Source: Qipengyuania_C sp046254955 (GTDB lineage Bacteria > Pseudomonadota > Alphaproteobacteria > Sphingomonadales > Sphingomonadaceae). From it: 64,000 bases of DNA. The notes beneath the pieces were generated by a model. The model searched no databases. It was not told the DNA's origin and was given only the letters and a program-made list of their open reading frames with translations. The stretch covers positions 682,001 to 746,000 of the forward strand of contig NZ_JBJXRG010000001.1 in assembly GCF_046254955.1 (NCBI RefSeq), in the 5' to 3' direction. Shown here piece after piece: positions 52,858 through 61,133 of the stretch. The translations under genes were made by a program, and so were the position numbers. Each line of letters opens with the position of its first letter. Position 1 is the first letter of the stretch.

Positions 52858-54444
52858 ATGTCGAATATCGATGATCCGCAGACAATCGGAGACCTGATCC
52901 GCCACCAGGCCCGCGAACTGGGCGACCAATCGGCGCTATCCTTCGAGGGCGATCATCTCTCGTTCCGCGAGTTGGACGAAGGCAGCAACCGAGCTGCCAA
53001 CGCATTGCTATCGCTCGGTGTAGAGCGCGGCGACCGGATCTCCTACCTCGGCAAGAACTCGCATCTCTATTTCCAGATCCTTGCCGGTGCAGCGAAGATC
53101 GGCGCGGTGATGACCCCGGTCAACTGGCGGCTGGCCAAGCCCGAAGTGATCTACGTGCTAAACGATTGCCAGGCCAAAGTGCTGTTCATCGGCCCGGGTT
53201 TTGACGAGCAGGTCGCGGCGATTGAAGACAAGCTGGAACACATCACCAAGATCATCGGCGCGGAAGGGCCGGTGGGTGAATATCCCGGTTATCCCGAGTG
53301 GCGCGACGAGTTCGATGACACGGACCCACATGTTCCGATCACGGTCGATGATGACGCGATCCAGCTCTATACCTCTGGTACGACAGGCTATCCCAAGGGT
53401 GCCGTCCTGACCCATGGATCGATCTTCTCGTCACGTATGAACGAGCGGGATGATCCCGACCTTATGGATTGGCAGCGGCCGGTCGATGGCGAGGTTTCGA
53501 TGGTGGCGATGCCTTGCTTCCACATCGCCGGGACAGGCTTCGGTCTTTCAGCGCTGTTTGCCGGCTCAAGCTCCGTCGTACTGTCCGAATACGACCCGAC
53601 CCAGGCGCTCGACCTGATCGAGAATTACAATATTTCGAAAATCTTCATGGTCCCGGCAGCGATCCAGATCCTGCTAAATCACCCACGCGTGGGTGAAGTC
53701 GATTTCTCCAATCTCAAATATATTTTCTACGGCGCGTCCCCCATCCCGCTTGAATTGATGAAACAGGCAATGGATGTTCTCGGATGCGGGTTCGTCCAGA
53801 TGTACGGCATGACTGAAACCTCGGGCACGATCGTCACGCTCAATCCCGAAGACCATGACCCCAAGGGAAATGCGCGGATGCGCTCGGTCGGCACGCCATT
53901 GAAAGATGTCGAGATCAAGGTCATCGACGAGGAGGGCAACGACGTCCCAACCGGCACGATTGGCGAGATCGCTACGCGCAGCCCAAAGAACATGAAGGGC
54001 TACTGGAATCGCCCCGAAGCAAGCGAGGAAACCATCGACAAGGAGGGCTGGTTGCGCACCGGAGACGCAGGCTATCTCGACGAAGACGGCTACCTCTACA
54101 TCCAGGACCGGGTGAAGGACATGATCATTTCGGGCGGCGAGAATGTCTATCCGGCCGAAGTCGAAAACGCGCTCTACGCGCATCCCAAGGTGGCCGATGT
54201 TGCCGTGATCGGAATCCCGAGCGAGAAATGGGGCGAAGAGGTCAAGGCATGCGTGGTCGTCAAACCCGGCGAGGAACTCTCCGAGGCTGAAATAATCGCG
54301 CATGCCCGCGAGAATATCGCTGGCTACAAGTGCCCGAAATCGATCGATTTCATCCCGGCGTTGCCGCGCAATCCATCGGGCAAGATCCTCCGCAAAGACC
54401 TTCGTGCGCCCTATTGGGATGGCAAGGCCAGAAATGTCAATTAG
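52858..54444 (+). CDS. fatty-acid/aryl-CoA synthetase (AMP-forming)
   Basis: 528-residue acyl-CoA synthetase of the ANL superfamily, which activates a carboxylic acid to its CoA ester through an acyl-AMP. AMP-binding P-loop YTSGTTGYPKG (171-181), MYGMTETSGTIV, and the hinge/A8 region GDAGYLDEDGYLYIQDRVKD with ISGGENVYPAEVE. Catalytic Lys509 in the final NPSGKILRKDLR. It opens a tight run of five plus-strand genes (synthetase, VOC, two SnoaL-fold, crotonase) with 14, 1, 10 and 1 bases between them, so this is one operon. Confidence 0.93.
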   Translation: MSNIDDPQTIGDLIRHQARELGDQSALSFEGDHLSFRELDEGSNRAANALLSLGVERGDRISYLGKNSHLYFQILAGAAKIGAVMTPVNWRLAKPEVIYVLNDCQAKVLFIGPGFDEQVAAIEDKLEHITKIIGAEGPVGEYPGYPEWRDEFDDTDPHVPITVDDDAIQLYTSGTTGYPKGAVLTHGSIFSSRMNERDDPDLMDWQRPVDGEVSMVAMPCFHIAGTGFGLSALFAGSSSVVLSEYDPTQALDLIENYNISKIFMVPAAIQILLNHPRVGEVDFSNLKYIFYGASPIPLELMKQAMDVLGCGFVQMYGMTETSGTIVTLNPEDHDPKGNARMRSVGTPLKDVEIKVIDEEGNDVPTGTIGEIATRSPKNMKGYWNRPEASEETIDKEGWLRTGDAGYLDEDGYLYIQDRVKDMIISGGENVYPAEVENALYAHPKVADVAVIGIPSEKWGEEVKACVVVKPGEELSEAEIIAHARENIAGYKCPKSIDFIPALPRNPSGKILRKDLRAPYWDGKARNVN

Positions 54445-54458
54445 GGCGGTTAACTGAT

Positions 54459-54995
54459 ATGCTTGCGGGCATAAGATCGCCCGTTCGCCAGCTCGCCTAT
54501 TTCGTGCCCGATATCGACGAAGCCGCGCGGCAGCATAGCGCCGTGTTCGGTTCGGGCCCTTTCTTCGCGGCGCGGCACATTGCGCTCAAAAGCAGCTTCT
54601 ATCGGGGTGAGAGGCATCCATTCGATCACAGCTCCGCCTATGGGCAGTGGGGCGACGTGATGGTCGAATTCCTCCAGCAGAACGGTGATGGTCCGAGCGC
54701 GTGTCATGACCTGTTTCCGGTAGGTTCAGGCCGATACGGCCTTCACCACGCCGCCATGATCGTCGAAGATATCGATACCGCGATCGAGCAGTTCGAGGCC
54801 GATGGTTTTGCACTGGCACAGGACTGCGTGACCGAAGGCGGAACGCGGTTTGCCTTCGTCGATACCAGCGCGGCGCTAGGCCATATGATCGAGCTATACG
54901 AGCCCACAACAGTCCTTGTGGGTTTCTACGACATGGTGCGCGGAGCAGCGCAGGATTGGGACGGTTCGGCGCCGATCCGCGAACTGGGAGCCTAG
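54459..54995 (+). CDS. VOC/glyoxalase-fold protein
   Basis: 178 residues from ATG 54459. Two VOC beta-alpha-beta-beta-beta modules: LAYFVPDIDEAARQHSAVFG at the start and GLHHAAMIVEDIDTAIEQFE in the middle, ending LGHMIELYEP, the usual place for the last metal ligand (Glu). Members include glyoxalase I, methylmalonyl-CoA epimerase and extradiol dioxygenases; this one's activity is not readable, though an epimerase or isomerase acting on a CoA intermediate would fit the operon. It lies 14 bases after the synthetase. Confidence 0.82.
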   Translation: MLAGIRSPVRQLAYFVPDIDEAARQHSAVFGSGPFFAARHIALKSSFYRGERHPFDHSSAYGQWGDVMVEFLQQNGDGPSACHDLFPVGSGRYGLHHAAMIVEDIDTAIEQFEADGFALAQDCVTEGGTRFAFVDTSAALGHMIELYEPTTVLVGFYDMVRGAAQDWDGSAPIRELGA

Positions 54996-54996
54996 A

Positions 54997-55473
54997 ATGA
55001 TCAATCTGGACGATGCGACAAACGCCAATGAGCGGCTCGCACTGGAGATATTCAAGGCGATGGATGACGGACGGATCGTCGACGCGATCCCCGAGCTGAC
55101 GACGCCTGATTTTGTCTGGTCGAACAGCGGCCTTCCCGATCTGCGCGGTCAGGAAGAAGTGATCGCGCTGCTGACCAGTGGCGGCTTTGCCAACGAAATC
55201 CCGATCCTCGCCGAGATGACGCACTTCACCGCCGACCTCGTCCACATTGCCAGCAATGGGAATGCAGTCTTCACCGAGCGGATCGACCATCACTGGGATG
55301 CCGAGGGGCGCGACCTCATGACGCCGCATATCTGCGGAATAGTCGAGATCCGCGATGGCAAGATCGCGCGTCTGCACGATTTCTACGACACTTCGGTTTA
55401 CCAGCAGCTTCCGACAGCTCGCCAAGCCGGCTTCTCGCTCGCCGAGCGGCATCCTGAACGTATCAATACCTGA
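54997..55473 (+). CDS. SnoaL-fold protein (limonene-epoxide-hydrolase/ketosteroid-isomerase-like)
   Basis: 158 residues from ATG 54997, one base after the VOC stop and with GGGAG six bases upstream. Pattern: NERLALEIFKAMDDGRIVD, LTTPDFVWSNSGLPDLRG, then TERIDHHWDAEGRDLMTPH and CGIVEIRDGKIARLHDFYD, typical of SnoaL_2/LEH-like proteins in which Asp and Arg residues line a deep pocket. Activity unassigned; epoxide hydrolysis, cyclisation or isomerisation of a bulky hydrophobic substrate are the family options. Second of five SnoaL-fold proteins. Confidence 0.82.
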   Translation: MINLDDATNANERLALEIFKAMDDGRIVDAIPELTTPDFVWSNSGLPDLRGQEEVIALLTSGGFANEIPILAEMTHFTADLVHIASNGNAVFTERIDHHWDAEGRDLMTPHICGIVEIRDGKIARLHDFYDTSVYQQLPTARQAGFSLAERHPERINT

Positions 55474-55483
55474 GGAGGGCGCC

Positions 55484-55843
55484 ATGGCAGGCGACGCACA
55501 ACAAACGATCGAACGTTTCTGGCAAGTGCAGGACAGCGGCGACTACACCCAGTTGGTCGATCTGTTCGCCGAAGACGCTCTGCTCGAAGACCCGATCTGG
55601 GGCCGGTACGAAGGCCGCGATGCGATCATGACCTTCATGACCACTATGGTGAAGGAAATGGGGACAAGGAAAATCCATTTCACCGTCGATGAGATTTGTG
55701 GCGACGAGCACTGTTGCTGGGCGCGCTGGACGATGCATTCACCTGAAGGATCGCGTGGCGGTGTGGGAATCTACAAGGTCCAAGACAGCCAGCTGACTTA
55801 CTACCGCGACTATATGGACCCGCCCCCAGAGGGAGACGCCTGA
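55484..55843 (+). CDS. SnoaL-fold protein
   Basis: 119 residues from ATG 55484, preceded by GAGGAGG. Short ketosteroid-isomerase-like/NTF2 pattern: TIERFWQVQDSGDYTQLVDL, FAEDALLEDPIWGRYEGRDA, then IHFTVDEICGDEHCCWARWT. The Asp in LLEDPIWG aligns with the region that carries the catalytic Asp in KSI-type proteins, but the assignment is weak. It follows another SnoaL-fold gene by 10 bases and precedes the crotonase by one base. Confidence 0.82.
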   Translation: MAGDAQQTIERFWQVQDSGDYTQLVDLFAEDALLEDPIWGRYEGRDAIMTFMTTMVKEMGTRKIHFTVDEICGDEHCCWARWTMHSPEGSRGGVGIYKVQDSQLTYYRDYMDPPPEGDA

Positions 55844-55844
55844 C

Positions 55845-56582
55845 ATGGGCGACACGATCCTGCGTGAAGACTTCGATGGCTGGAGCCAGCTGACGCTCAA
55901 CCGGCCGGAGAAGCTCAATTCGCTTACTGTCGGCATGTTTGCCGAGCTGCGCAGCCATATCGAAGACCTTGCCGCCAGCGATGGCATCGGCTGCGTGGTG
56001 ATCCGGGGCGCAGGCAAGTGCTTTTCCGCCGGACACGACCTTTCCGACATCTCTGCCGGCGAGCACCCGCCCTCAAAAGGCTGGCATTCCGAGACTTTGC
56101 GCATGCTCGAGAAGCTGCCGATCCCCGTCGTCGCGGCGGTGCATGGCCATTGCTACACCGGCGCGCTCGAAGTCGCGCTGGCAGCCGATTTCATCATCGC
56201 CAGCGAGAACGCGCGCTTCGGCGATACGCATGCCAAGTTCGCGCTCACGCCCGTCTGGGGTATGAGCGTGCGGCTGCCGCGCCGCGTTGGTATCGCAACG
56301 GCCAAGCGGTTGATGTTTACCGCGCAGATGTTCGGCGCGGACGAAGCGGTGCGGATCGGTCTCGCCGAATACTCGGTCCCTGATGAAACGTTCGATGCTG
56401 AGATCGAAAAGCTCGCCTTGCAGATCGCGGCGCAGAGCCATTTCAGCCATGCGGCGAACAAGCGCTTGCTTGATCGTGCCGATGGCAAGGCCGCAGACGA
56501 AGCGTTGATTCGCGAATGGATGGAAGGCGAAGGCCGCGGCCCGGATATGCGGGACCGCATCGCCGCGCTGATGAAGAAGTAG
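55845..56582 (+). CDS. enoyl-CoA hydratase/isomerase-family protein
   Basis: 245-residue crotonase. CoA/oxyanion regions CFSAGHDLSDI and GHCYTGALEVALAADF are intact, and a Glu is kept in ALEVA at the position of the first hydratase Glu. The second hydratase Glu region reads FGDTHAKFAL, with His where typical hydratases have PE, so the reaction may be isomerisation, ring cleavage or hydration. It closes the synthetase operon and is convergent with the SnoaL-fold gene at 56589, six bases away. It probably acts on the CoA ester made by the synthetase. Confidence 0.9.
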   Translation: MGDTILREDFDGWSQLTLNRPEKLNSLTVGMFAELRSHIEDLAASDGIGCVVIRGAGKCFSAGHDLSDISAGEHPPSKGWHSETLRMLEKLPIPVVAAVHGHCYTGALEVALAADFIIASENARFGDTHAKFALTPVWGMSVRLPRRVGIATAKRLMFTAQMFGADEAVRIGLAEYSVPDETFDAEIEKLALQIAAQSHFSHAANKRLLDRADGKAADEALIREWMEGEGRGPDMRDRIAALMKK

Positions 56583-56588
56583 CTCAGC

Positions 56589-57113
56589 CTACAACTTCCG
56601 ATACAGCGGGTGTCCGCTTTCGGCGATCTGCGCAGTCGGCAGCGGAAAATCCGGATTGGGCGCAAAGTCCGGCTGGTTCTTCAGATCGTGTTGCCAGTCG
56701 ACCAGATAGAGCCGCTTGGAGATGCGCCATTCGGGTCCATCGCCTCCTCCTCGCTTCTCCCATTCGTCGAGATAGCGCCCGCCATAGAGATTGCCTGCGA
56801 GCGTCCCGTCGTCCTGCCTGCTTGCGCCGGCAAACAAACCATAGCACTCGCTGCTCGCACTGGTCGCCGAATGGAGCTTGATGATGAGGCCGGACAGCAT
56901 GTGCCAACGCCGGTCCGAGCCGCGTTCGATCTCCATCACGATCGGCAAGAACTCCGCCGCCTTTCCCTTGAAGAAGCCGTAATCGATATCCGCATCGGGC
57001 CAGTAGCAGCTCGCCTGCCCTTCATCATCCAGCCAATCGAGCGTACGCGAATAGCGCCATACGACTTCTTCGATCGCTTTCTTGTCGAGCAATTCCCGAA
57101 TCGCGGCGTCCAT
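56589..57113 (-). CDS. SnoaL/NTF2-fold protein
   Basis: 174 residues. N-terminal IRELLDKKAIEEVVWRYSRT followed by LDWLDDEGQASCYWPDADID is the SnoaL_4 pattern shared with aromatic-dioxygenase beta-like proteins; SDRRWHMLSGLIIKLHSATS and GGRYLDEWEKRGG follow. Divergent from the P450 gene, with 88 bases between starts. Start ATG at 57111-57113 with GGGGAGAG just upstream. Function unassigned; fourth of the five members in the block. Confidence 0.82.
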   Translation of the reverse strand: MDAAIRELLDKKAIEEVVWRYSRTLDWLDDEGQASCYWPDADIDYGFFKGKAAEFLPIVMEIERGSDRRWHMLSGLIIKLHSATSASSECYGLFAGASRQDDGTLAGNLYGGRYLDEWEKRGGGDGPEWRISKRLYLVDWQHDLKNQPDFAPNPDFPLPTAQIAESGHPLYRKL

Positions 57114-57121
57114 CGCTCTCT

Positions 57122-57143
57122 CCCCAAATGCGCCAATTGCGCC
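57122..57143 (+). promoter_or_regulatory. variant of the shared motif upstream of the P450 gene
   Basis: CCCCAAATGCGCCAATTGCGCC, with the core ending 61 bases before the P450 start. It matches the 48336 motif except for one inserted base in CAATTGC. It lies in the 88-base gap between a SnoaL-fold gene (minus) and the P450 (plus). Confidence 0.35.
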
Positions 57144-57201
57144 CCCTTCCTTATCGCTTCAGCGTCCCGGCAATGGCCACGCGCGTTTTTGGGAGGGCAG
57201 T

Positions 57202-58467
57202 TTGGGAAATCAGCCAGAAATCAACCTGTTTGACCCTGAGGTGCAGCAATGCCCCTATGATGCCTACCGGGAGCTGCGCGACGAAGCGCCAGTGTACAAC
57301 ATTCCCGGCACCGACATGTATGTCGTCTCGCGCTACGAGCATGTGCGCGAAGTGCTGATGGACCCGGCGCGGTTTCCCAGCTCGGCGGCGGATACGCAAT
57401 TCAGGGCTGGCGCGAACGATCTGGAGCGGGCGAAGAAGGTCGCAGAGCGCTTCGAAGAGAAGGGTTGGTTACCCGCGCCTACGCTCAACGGGCGCGATGA
57501 TCCGGTGCACAAGCAGATGCGCGCGATGTTCAACCAGGCGTTCAAGCCATCGAAAATCAAAGAGATCGACCCGCAGGTCGAGAACCTCGCTTACGAGCTG
57601 ATCGATGGCTTCGTCGATAATGGGCATTGCGAATGGGTTAGCCAGTTCTGCATCCCTTTGCCGCTCTTCATCATCGGAGAGCAGATGGGCGCGAAGCGCG
57701 AGGACATGTGGCAGATAAAACGCTGGACCGATGCCTTCTTCCAGCGAATCTCCTTCATGCTGCCCGAAGACCAGCACCTCGAGATGGTAGACCGCGAGAT
57801 CGAGGCACAGCACTACTTCCAACCTATATTCGAGAAATTGCGCAGTGAGCCGGACGATTCGCTGATCAGTGTGCTGGTCAACACCGTGATCGAGGAGTGG
57901 GGCCGCCCGCTCAACGACAACGAGCTGCATGCCGAGATGATGGCCGATACCTTCGTGGGCGGCAGCGAAACGACCACCAATGCGCTCGCTGCAGGCATGA
58001 AGCTGCTGATTGGAAACAAGGACGTGTGGCAGCAGCTCAAGTTCGATCCCGACAAGTACATGAAGACCTTCGTCGAGGAGGTCGTGCGGCTCGAATCGCC
58101 GGTGCAGAGCCTGATGCGCTTTGCCGCTGAGGATACTAAGCTGGCAGGCGTGACCATTCCCGGCGGGGCGATGATCAATGTGCGCTTTGCCGCGGCCAAC
58201 CGCGATGAGCGCCAATTCGAATGCCCCGAGAAGCTCGACCTCGACCGGCCGAAAGCTGGTGCGCATATGGGCTTTGGCTCAGGGGTACACCATTGCCTCG
58301 GTGCGCCACTTGCCAGACGCGAATTGACCTGGGGCTTCACCGCAGTGGTCGACCGCTTCGAGGATATGTGGTTCGCGGACGGCAAGAATGACTTCTCCTA
58401 CCACCCACATTTCCTGCTGCGCAGTCTCAAGCAGCTTCACATCGAGTTCGAGCCGAAGAAGCCTTGA
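57202..58467 (+). CDS. cytochrome P450
   Basis: 421 residues from TTG 57202, chosen because GGAGG lies five bases upstream; 40 further upstream codons are open but overlap the divergent gene's start and carry no P450 sequence. I-helix FVGGSETTTNAL (251-262), ExxR E293-R296 in EEVVRLESP, and heme loop MGFGSGVHHCLGAPLARREL with Cys365. Soluble class I bacterial P450, needing a ferredoxin and reductase that are not in the window. It resembles CYP families that hydroxylate steroids and terpenoids, in pattern only. Confidence 0.92.
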   Translation: MGNQPEINLFDPEVQQCPYDAYRELRDEAPVYNIPGTDMYVVSRYEHVREVLMDPARFPSSAADTQFRAGANDLERAKKVAERFEEKGWLPAPTLNGRDDPVHKQMRAMFNQAFKPSKIKEIDPQVENLAYELIDGFVDNGHCEWVSQFCIPLPLFIIGEQMGAKREDMWQIKRWTDAFFQRISFMLPEDQHLEMVDREIEAQHYFQPIFEKLRSEPDDSLISVLVNTVIEEWGRPLNDNELHAEMMADTFVGGSETTTNALAAGMKLLIGNKDVWQQLKFDPDKYMKTFVEEVVRLESPVQSLMRFAAEDTKLAGVTIPGGAMINVRFAAANRDERQFECPEKLDLDRPKAGAHMGFGSGVHHCLGAPLARRELTWGFTAVVDRFEDMWFADGKNDFSYHPHFLLRSLKQLHIEFEPKKP

Positions 58468-58491
58468 GTTCGATCTGGATCTTTTGTCCGG

Positions 58492-59262
58492 CTAGCTGAC
58501 CAATTCGTCCTCCCTGAGCCAAGCGATTGCATCGGCGCGTTCGTCGGTATCGAAGGTGCGAATCTCGGTATCAAGGAGTCCGTCCATCGTCTCGATATAG
58601 CCTTTCAGCCAGTCGGGTGCCCCGACAAAAGCATAACGATCAAGGTGCTTCGCCGCTTCGAGCTTCATCTTGAAGAGCTCACGATCGGCGAGCAGGGCGA
58701 TCTCGAAGCCGGTGAACCTTTTGATAACTGCCATCAGTTTCCTCGGCTCCGAGTCGTCCTGAAATCTCCTCAGTATCTGTTTCGAAACTTCCAGGTCGCG
58801 CTTACGTATCTTGCCGTCGATCTCGAAGATTGCGATGCCCGGATCTTCGCTGGGGAGTTCGCGCACCGAGGAAGCGTCCTTTTCGTCTTTCTCACCCTTC
58901 ACCCAGGCCAAGGCATAATCGCCCTCTGACGGGTCAAACACATGCATTTCGAAGTCGAAGAACGCCAGGAGGGATTCCTCAAGCTTTGCAATTGTAGTGA
59001 TCCAGCTAGGCGCGGCTACAAATGCGATACGATCAAACTGGCGAAAATGCCCGAACATCTCATGCGCGCGCGTCATGTCGCGCCATACCGCATCGCCATT
59101 CATATCAAACTCGCCCAATACTTCGGCATAAACGCTGATTTTGTCGTGCTCATCGAGTCCAGCAAGCAGCTCGTCATAGATTTCATCGACGTCGGATGCG
59201 GTGATCTCGCCTTCGAAACGGTATGCAAATACCGCGGGAATAGTGGCTATCCTGGTAAACAT
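58492..59262 (-). CDS. protein with two SpoIIAA-like (STAS-fold) domains
   Basis: 256 residues from ATG 59260-59262, with AGGAGA six bases upstream. The protein is a tandem of two similar halves (about 1-125 and 135-256); each has the pattern FAYRFEGEITASDVDEIYDEL / AIFEIDGKIRKRDLEVSKQIL, then an FDRIAFVAAPSW / LDRYAFVGAPDW segment and a late FDPSEGDYALAWVK / FDTDERADAIAWLR segment. This is the SpoIIAA-like family (STAS superfamily), often linked to lipid or stress functions. It is an odd member of a catabolic block; role unknown. Confidence 0.78.
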   Translation of the reverse strand: MFTRIATIPAVFAYRFEGEITASDVDEIYDELLAGLDEHDKISVYAEVLGEFDMNGDAVWRDMTRAHEMFGHFRQFDRIAFVAAPSWITTIAKLEESLLAFFDFEMHVFDPSEGDYALAWVKGEKDEKDASSVRELPSEDPGIAIFEIDGKIRKRDLEVSKQILRRFQDDSEPRKLMAVIKRFTGFEIALLADRELFKMKLEAAKHLDRYAFVGAPDWLKGYIETMDGLLDTEIRTFDTDERADAIAWLREDELVS

Positions 59263-59409
59263 CTTCTGTCTCCTGTCTGGGGGCATGACTATGTCGTCTC
59301 ACTATAACGCCAGCTTACCCAGGGATTCTTGCGCCGCATTGACCTGCATCAATCGGAGAAAATTCATGGGCGGAATATCTCCTGGCCCAACTCGTTCGGA
59401 AACGAGGTC

Positions 59410-61032
59410 TTAGTGCGCGTTGACCTTCGCGGCGGTGCGCCCTGCAATATAGCCGAAGGTGATCGCCGGGCCGAGCGTTCCACCAGCACCCGCATAGATC
59501 CCGCCGGTGGGGCAAGCGATAGCATTGCCTGCGCCGAAGAGCCCGGGCAGCGGTTCGCCATCATGGCCGAGGATGCGTGCGCAGCTATCCGTGCGTGGCC
59601 CGCCATTGGTACCGAGCAGCCCCATGCGAATCTCGACTGCGTAGAACGGTCCGCGCTTGATCGGGCCGAGCGTAACTGCAGTGCCTTCCCGCGTACGGTC
59701 GCCGTAGAAATGGTCATAGGCCGAGGTGCCGCGCTGGAAATCGGGATCTTCGCCTGCTTCGCAATGCGCATTGAAGCGATCGACGGTCGCTTCAAGCACC
59801 GGTCCATCGATTCCGAGTTTTTCTGCAAGTTCGCCTAGCGTATCGGCGCACATTACCCACTCGGGCACCGGCTGGCCCGGCAATCGCGACCCGATCGGAT
59901 AGCGCTCGACATAGTTCTCGTCGAACACCAACCATGCAGGCAAATTGAGATAATCATAGCTTTGCGGATCGAAGGCATGAAATGCCCCGGCCAGCGCCGA
60001 ATAATTCGCCGCTTCGTTGCAGAACCGCTCGGCCTGGCGATTGACCATGATCGAATGGGGTACGGTGCGCTCGATCAGGACGGGAGCAGCCCGCTGCTCG
60101 CCGCTTTCCCACGGCGTGTCGGGCGTGACCAGCGTGGGAGCCCACCAGGCTTGAGTCATATTGCCGATTTTCGCACCCGCCTGCATCGCGAGCTTCAGCC
60201 CTTCGCCGCGCGCGGTCGGCGGGCTGGCAGGAGCGTCCATTGGGCCGCGCAGAAAGGCCTGCCGCATCTCTTCGTCCCATTCGAAACCGCCGGTGGCGAC
60301 GATCACGCCGTTGCGCGCGCGCAGCGAGAACGGTTCTCCGTCCTTCTCCCCGTCAATTCCGGTGATCTTTCTGCCTTCGCGCACCAGGCTTTTGGTTTCG
60401 ACCCCCGTAATCGGCTCTATTCCGCGCGCAAGGCAGGCTTTGAGCAAGCGCGCGACCATCGCCTGCCCGAAGCCGCGCTCATTCTTGGCCATCCGGCGAC
60501 CCAGCTCTTCGGGCTCGACGACGCCGGTGCCGCCGCCAAGCGGTGTTTCGCGCAGCATCATCGGTTTGGGCTCTTCGATCGAATAGATCCTCCCGGCCCA
60601 TTCGCCGAGTTCGCCCAGCGCAAATAGATCATGGTCGAGCGCGCGGCCGCCCTCCGGCTTCGCACCCGGCCGATCCATGTAATAATCAGGATATCCCGCC
60701 AGCAGCGAGACTTTGAGCGCATCGATGTCTTCAAGGAAAGCCAGCGCTTCGGGACCGCGGTCAACGAATGCTTCCAGCGTTTCGTCGACCAGGTCTCCGT
60801 GATCGAGCGCGCGGAAGTAAGCCAGTGCCTCCTCCCGGCTATCGTCCATCCCAGCCGCCTGTTGGCGCGGATTGTTCGCCACCCAGATCACACCGCCCGA
60901 AATCGCAGCGGTTCCGCCAATCCGGTCGAACCTTTCAACCAGCGCAACCGATGCGCCCGCTTCATGCGCAGCCAGGGCTGCAGTCATGCCCGCAGCGCCG
61001 CAACCCAGGATTATGACATCGACTTCTTCCAT
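59410..61032 (-). CDS. FAD-dependent 3-ketosteroid-delta1-dehydrogenase-like oxidoreductase
   Basis: 540 residues from ATG 61030-61032. FAD motif VIILGCGAAGMTAAL (6-20). The features resemble 3-ketosteroid delta1-dehydrogenase (KstD): AGYPDYYMDRPG (112-123), where KstD has its active-site Tyr; MVNRQAERFCNEAANY; and a C-terminal YAGAGGTLGPAITFGY with Tyr513 and Gly517 in the Y-x3-G spacing of KstD Tyr487/Gly491. Expected reaction: FAD-dependent 1,2-desaturation of a cyclic ketone. A fumarate-reductase-like flavoprotein with another substrate is the alternative. Divergent from an SDR across 101 bases. Confidence 0.85.
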   Translation of the reverse strand: MEEVDVIILGCGAAGMTAALAAHEAGASVALVERFDRIGGTAAISGGVIWVANNPRQQAAGMDDSREEALAYFRALDHGDLVDETLEAFVDRGPEALAFLEDIDALKVSLLAGYPDYYMDRPGAKPEGGRALDHDLFALGELGEWAGRIYSIEEPKPMMLRETPLGGGTGVVEPEELGRRMAKNERGFGQAMVARLLKACLARGIEPITGVETKSLVREGRKITGIDGEKDGEPFSLRARNGVIVATGGFEWDEEMRQAFLRGPMDAPASPPTARGEGLKLAMQAGAKIGNMTQAWWAPTLVTPDTPWESGEQRAAPVLIERTVPHSIMVNRQAERFCNEAANYSALAGAFHAFDPQSYDYLNLPAWLVFDENYVERYPIGSRLPGQPVPEWVMCADTLGELAEKLGIDGPVLEATVDRFNAHCEAGEDPDFQRGTSAYDHFYGDRTREGTAVTLGPIKRGPFYAVEIRMGLLGTNGGPRTDSCARILGHDGEPLPGLFGAGNAIACPTGGIYAGAGGTLGPAITFGYIAGRTAAKVNAH

Positions 61033-61064
61033 GCGCCCCGTGTTGCGCTGCGTGGCTCCCGGCG

Positions 61065-61081
61065 CCAACCCTTCATTTTGG
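61065..61081 (-). promoter_or_regulatory. weak, inverted relative of the shared motif
   Basis: Read on the minus strand this begins CCAAAA, as in the 48336 motif, and keeps part of the 3' half (TTGG in place of TTGC). It is 33-49 bases upstream of the flavoprotein ATG, the same distance class as the others. Marginal by eye. Confidence 0.2.
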
Positions 61082-61133
61082 CGAGGTGCGTGGATCCGCA
61101 TCCGCGGCTAGACACGCCGCAAAGGAGATCACG

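Noticed and set aside
57082..57201. Longer P450 frame
   Set aside because: It overlaps the start of the divergent SnoaL-fold gene and has no P450 features; TTG at 57202 has a good ribosome-binding site.
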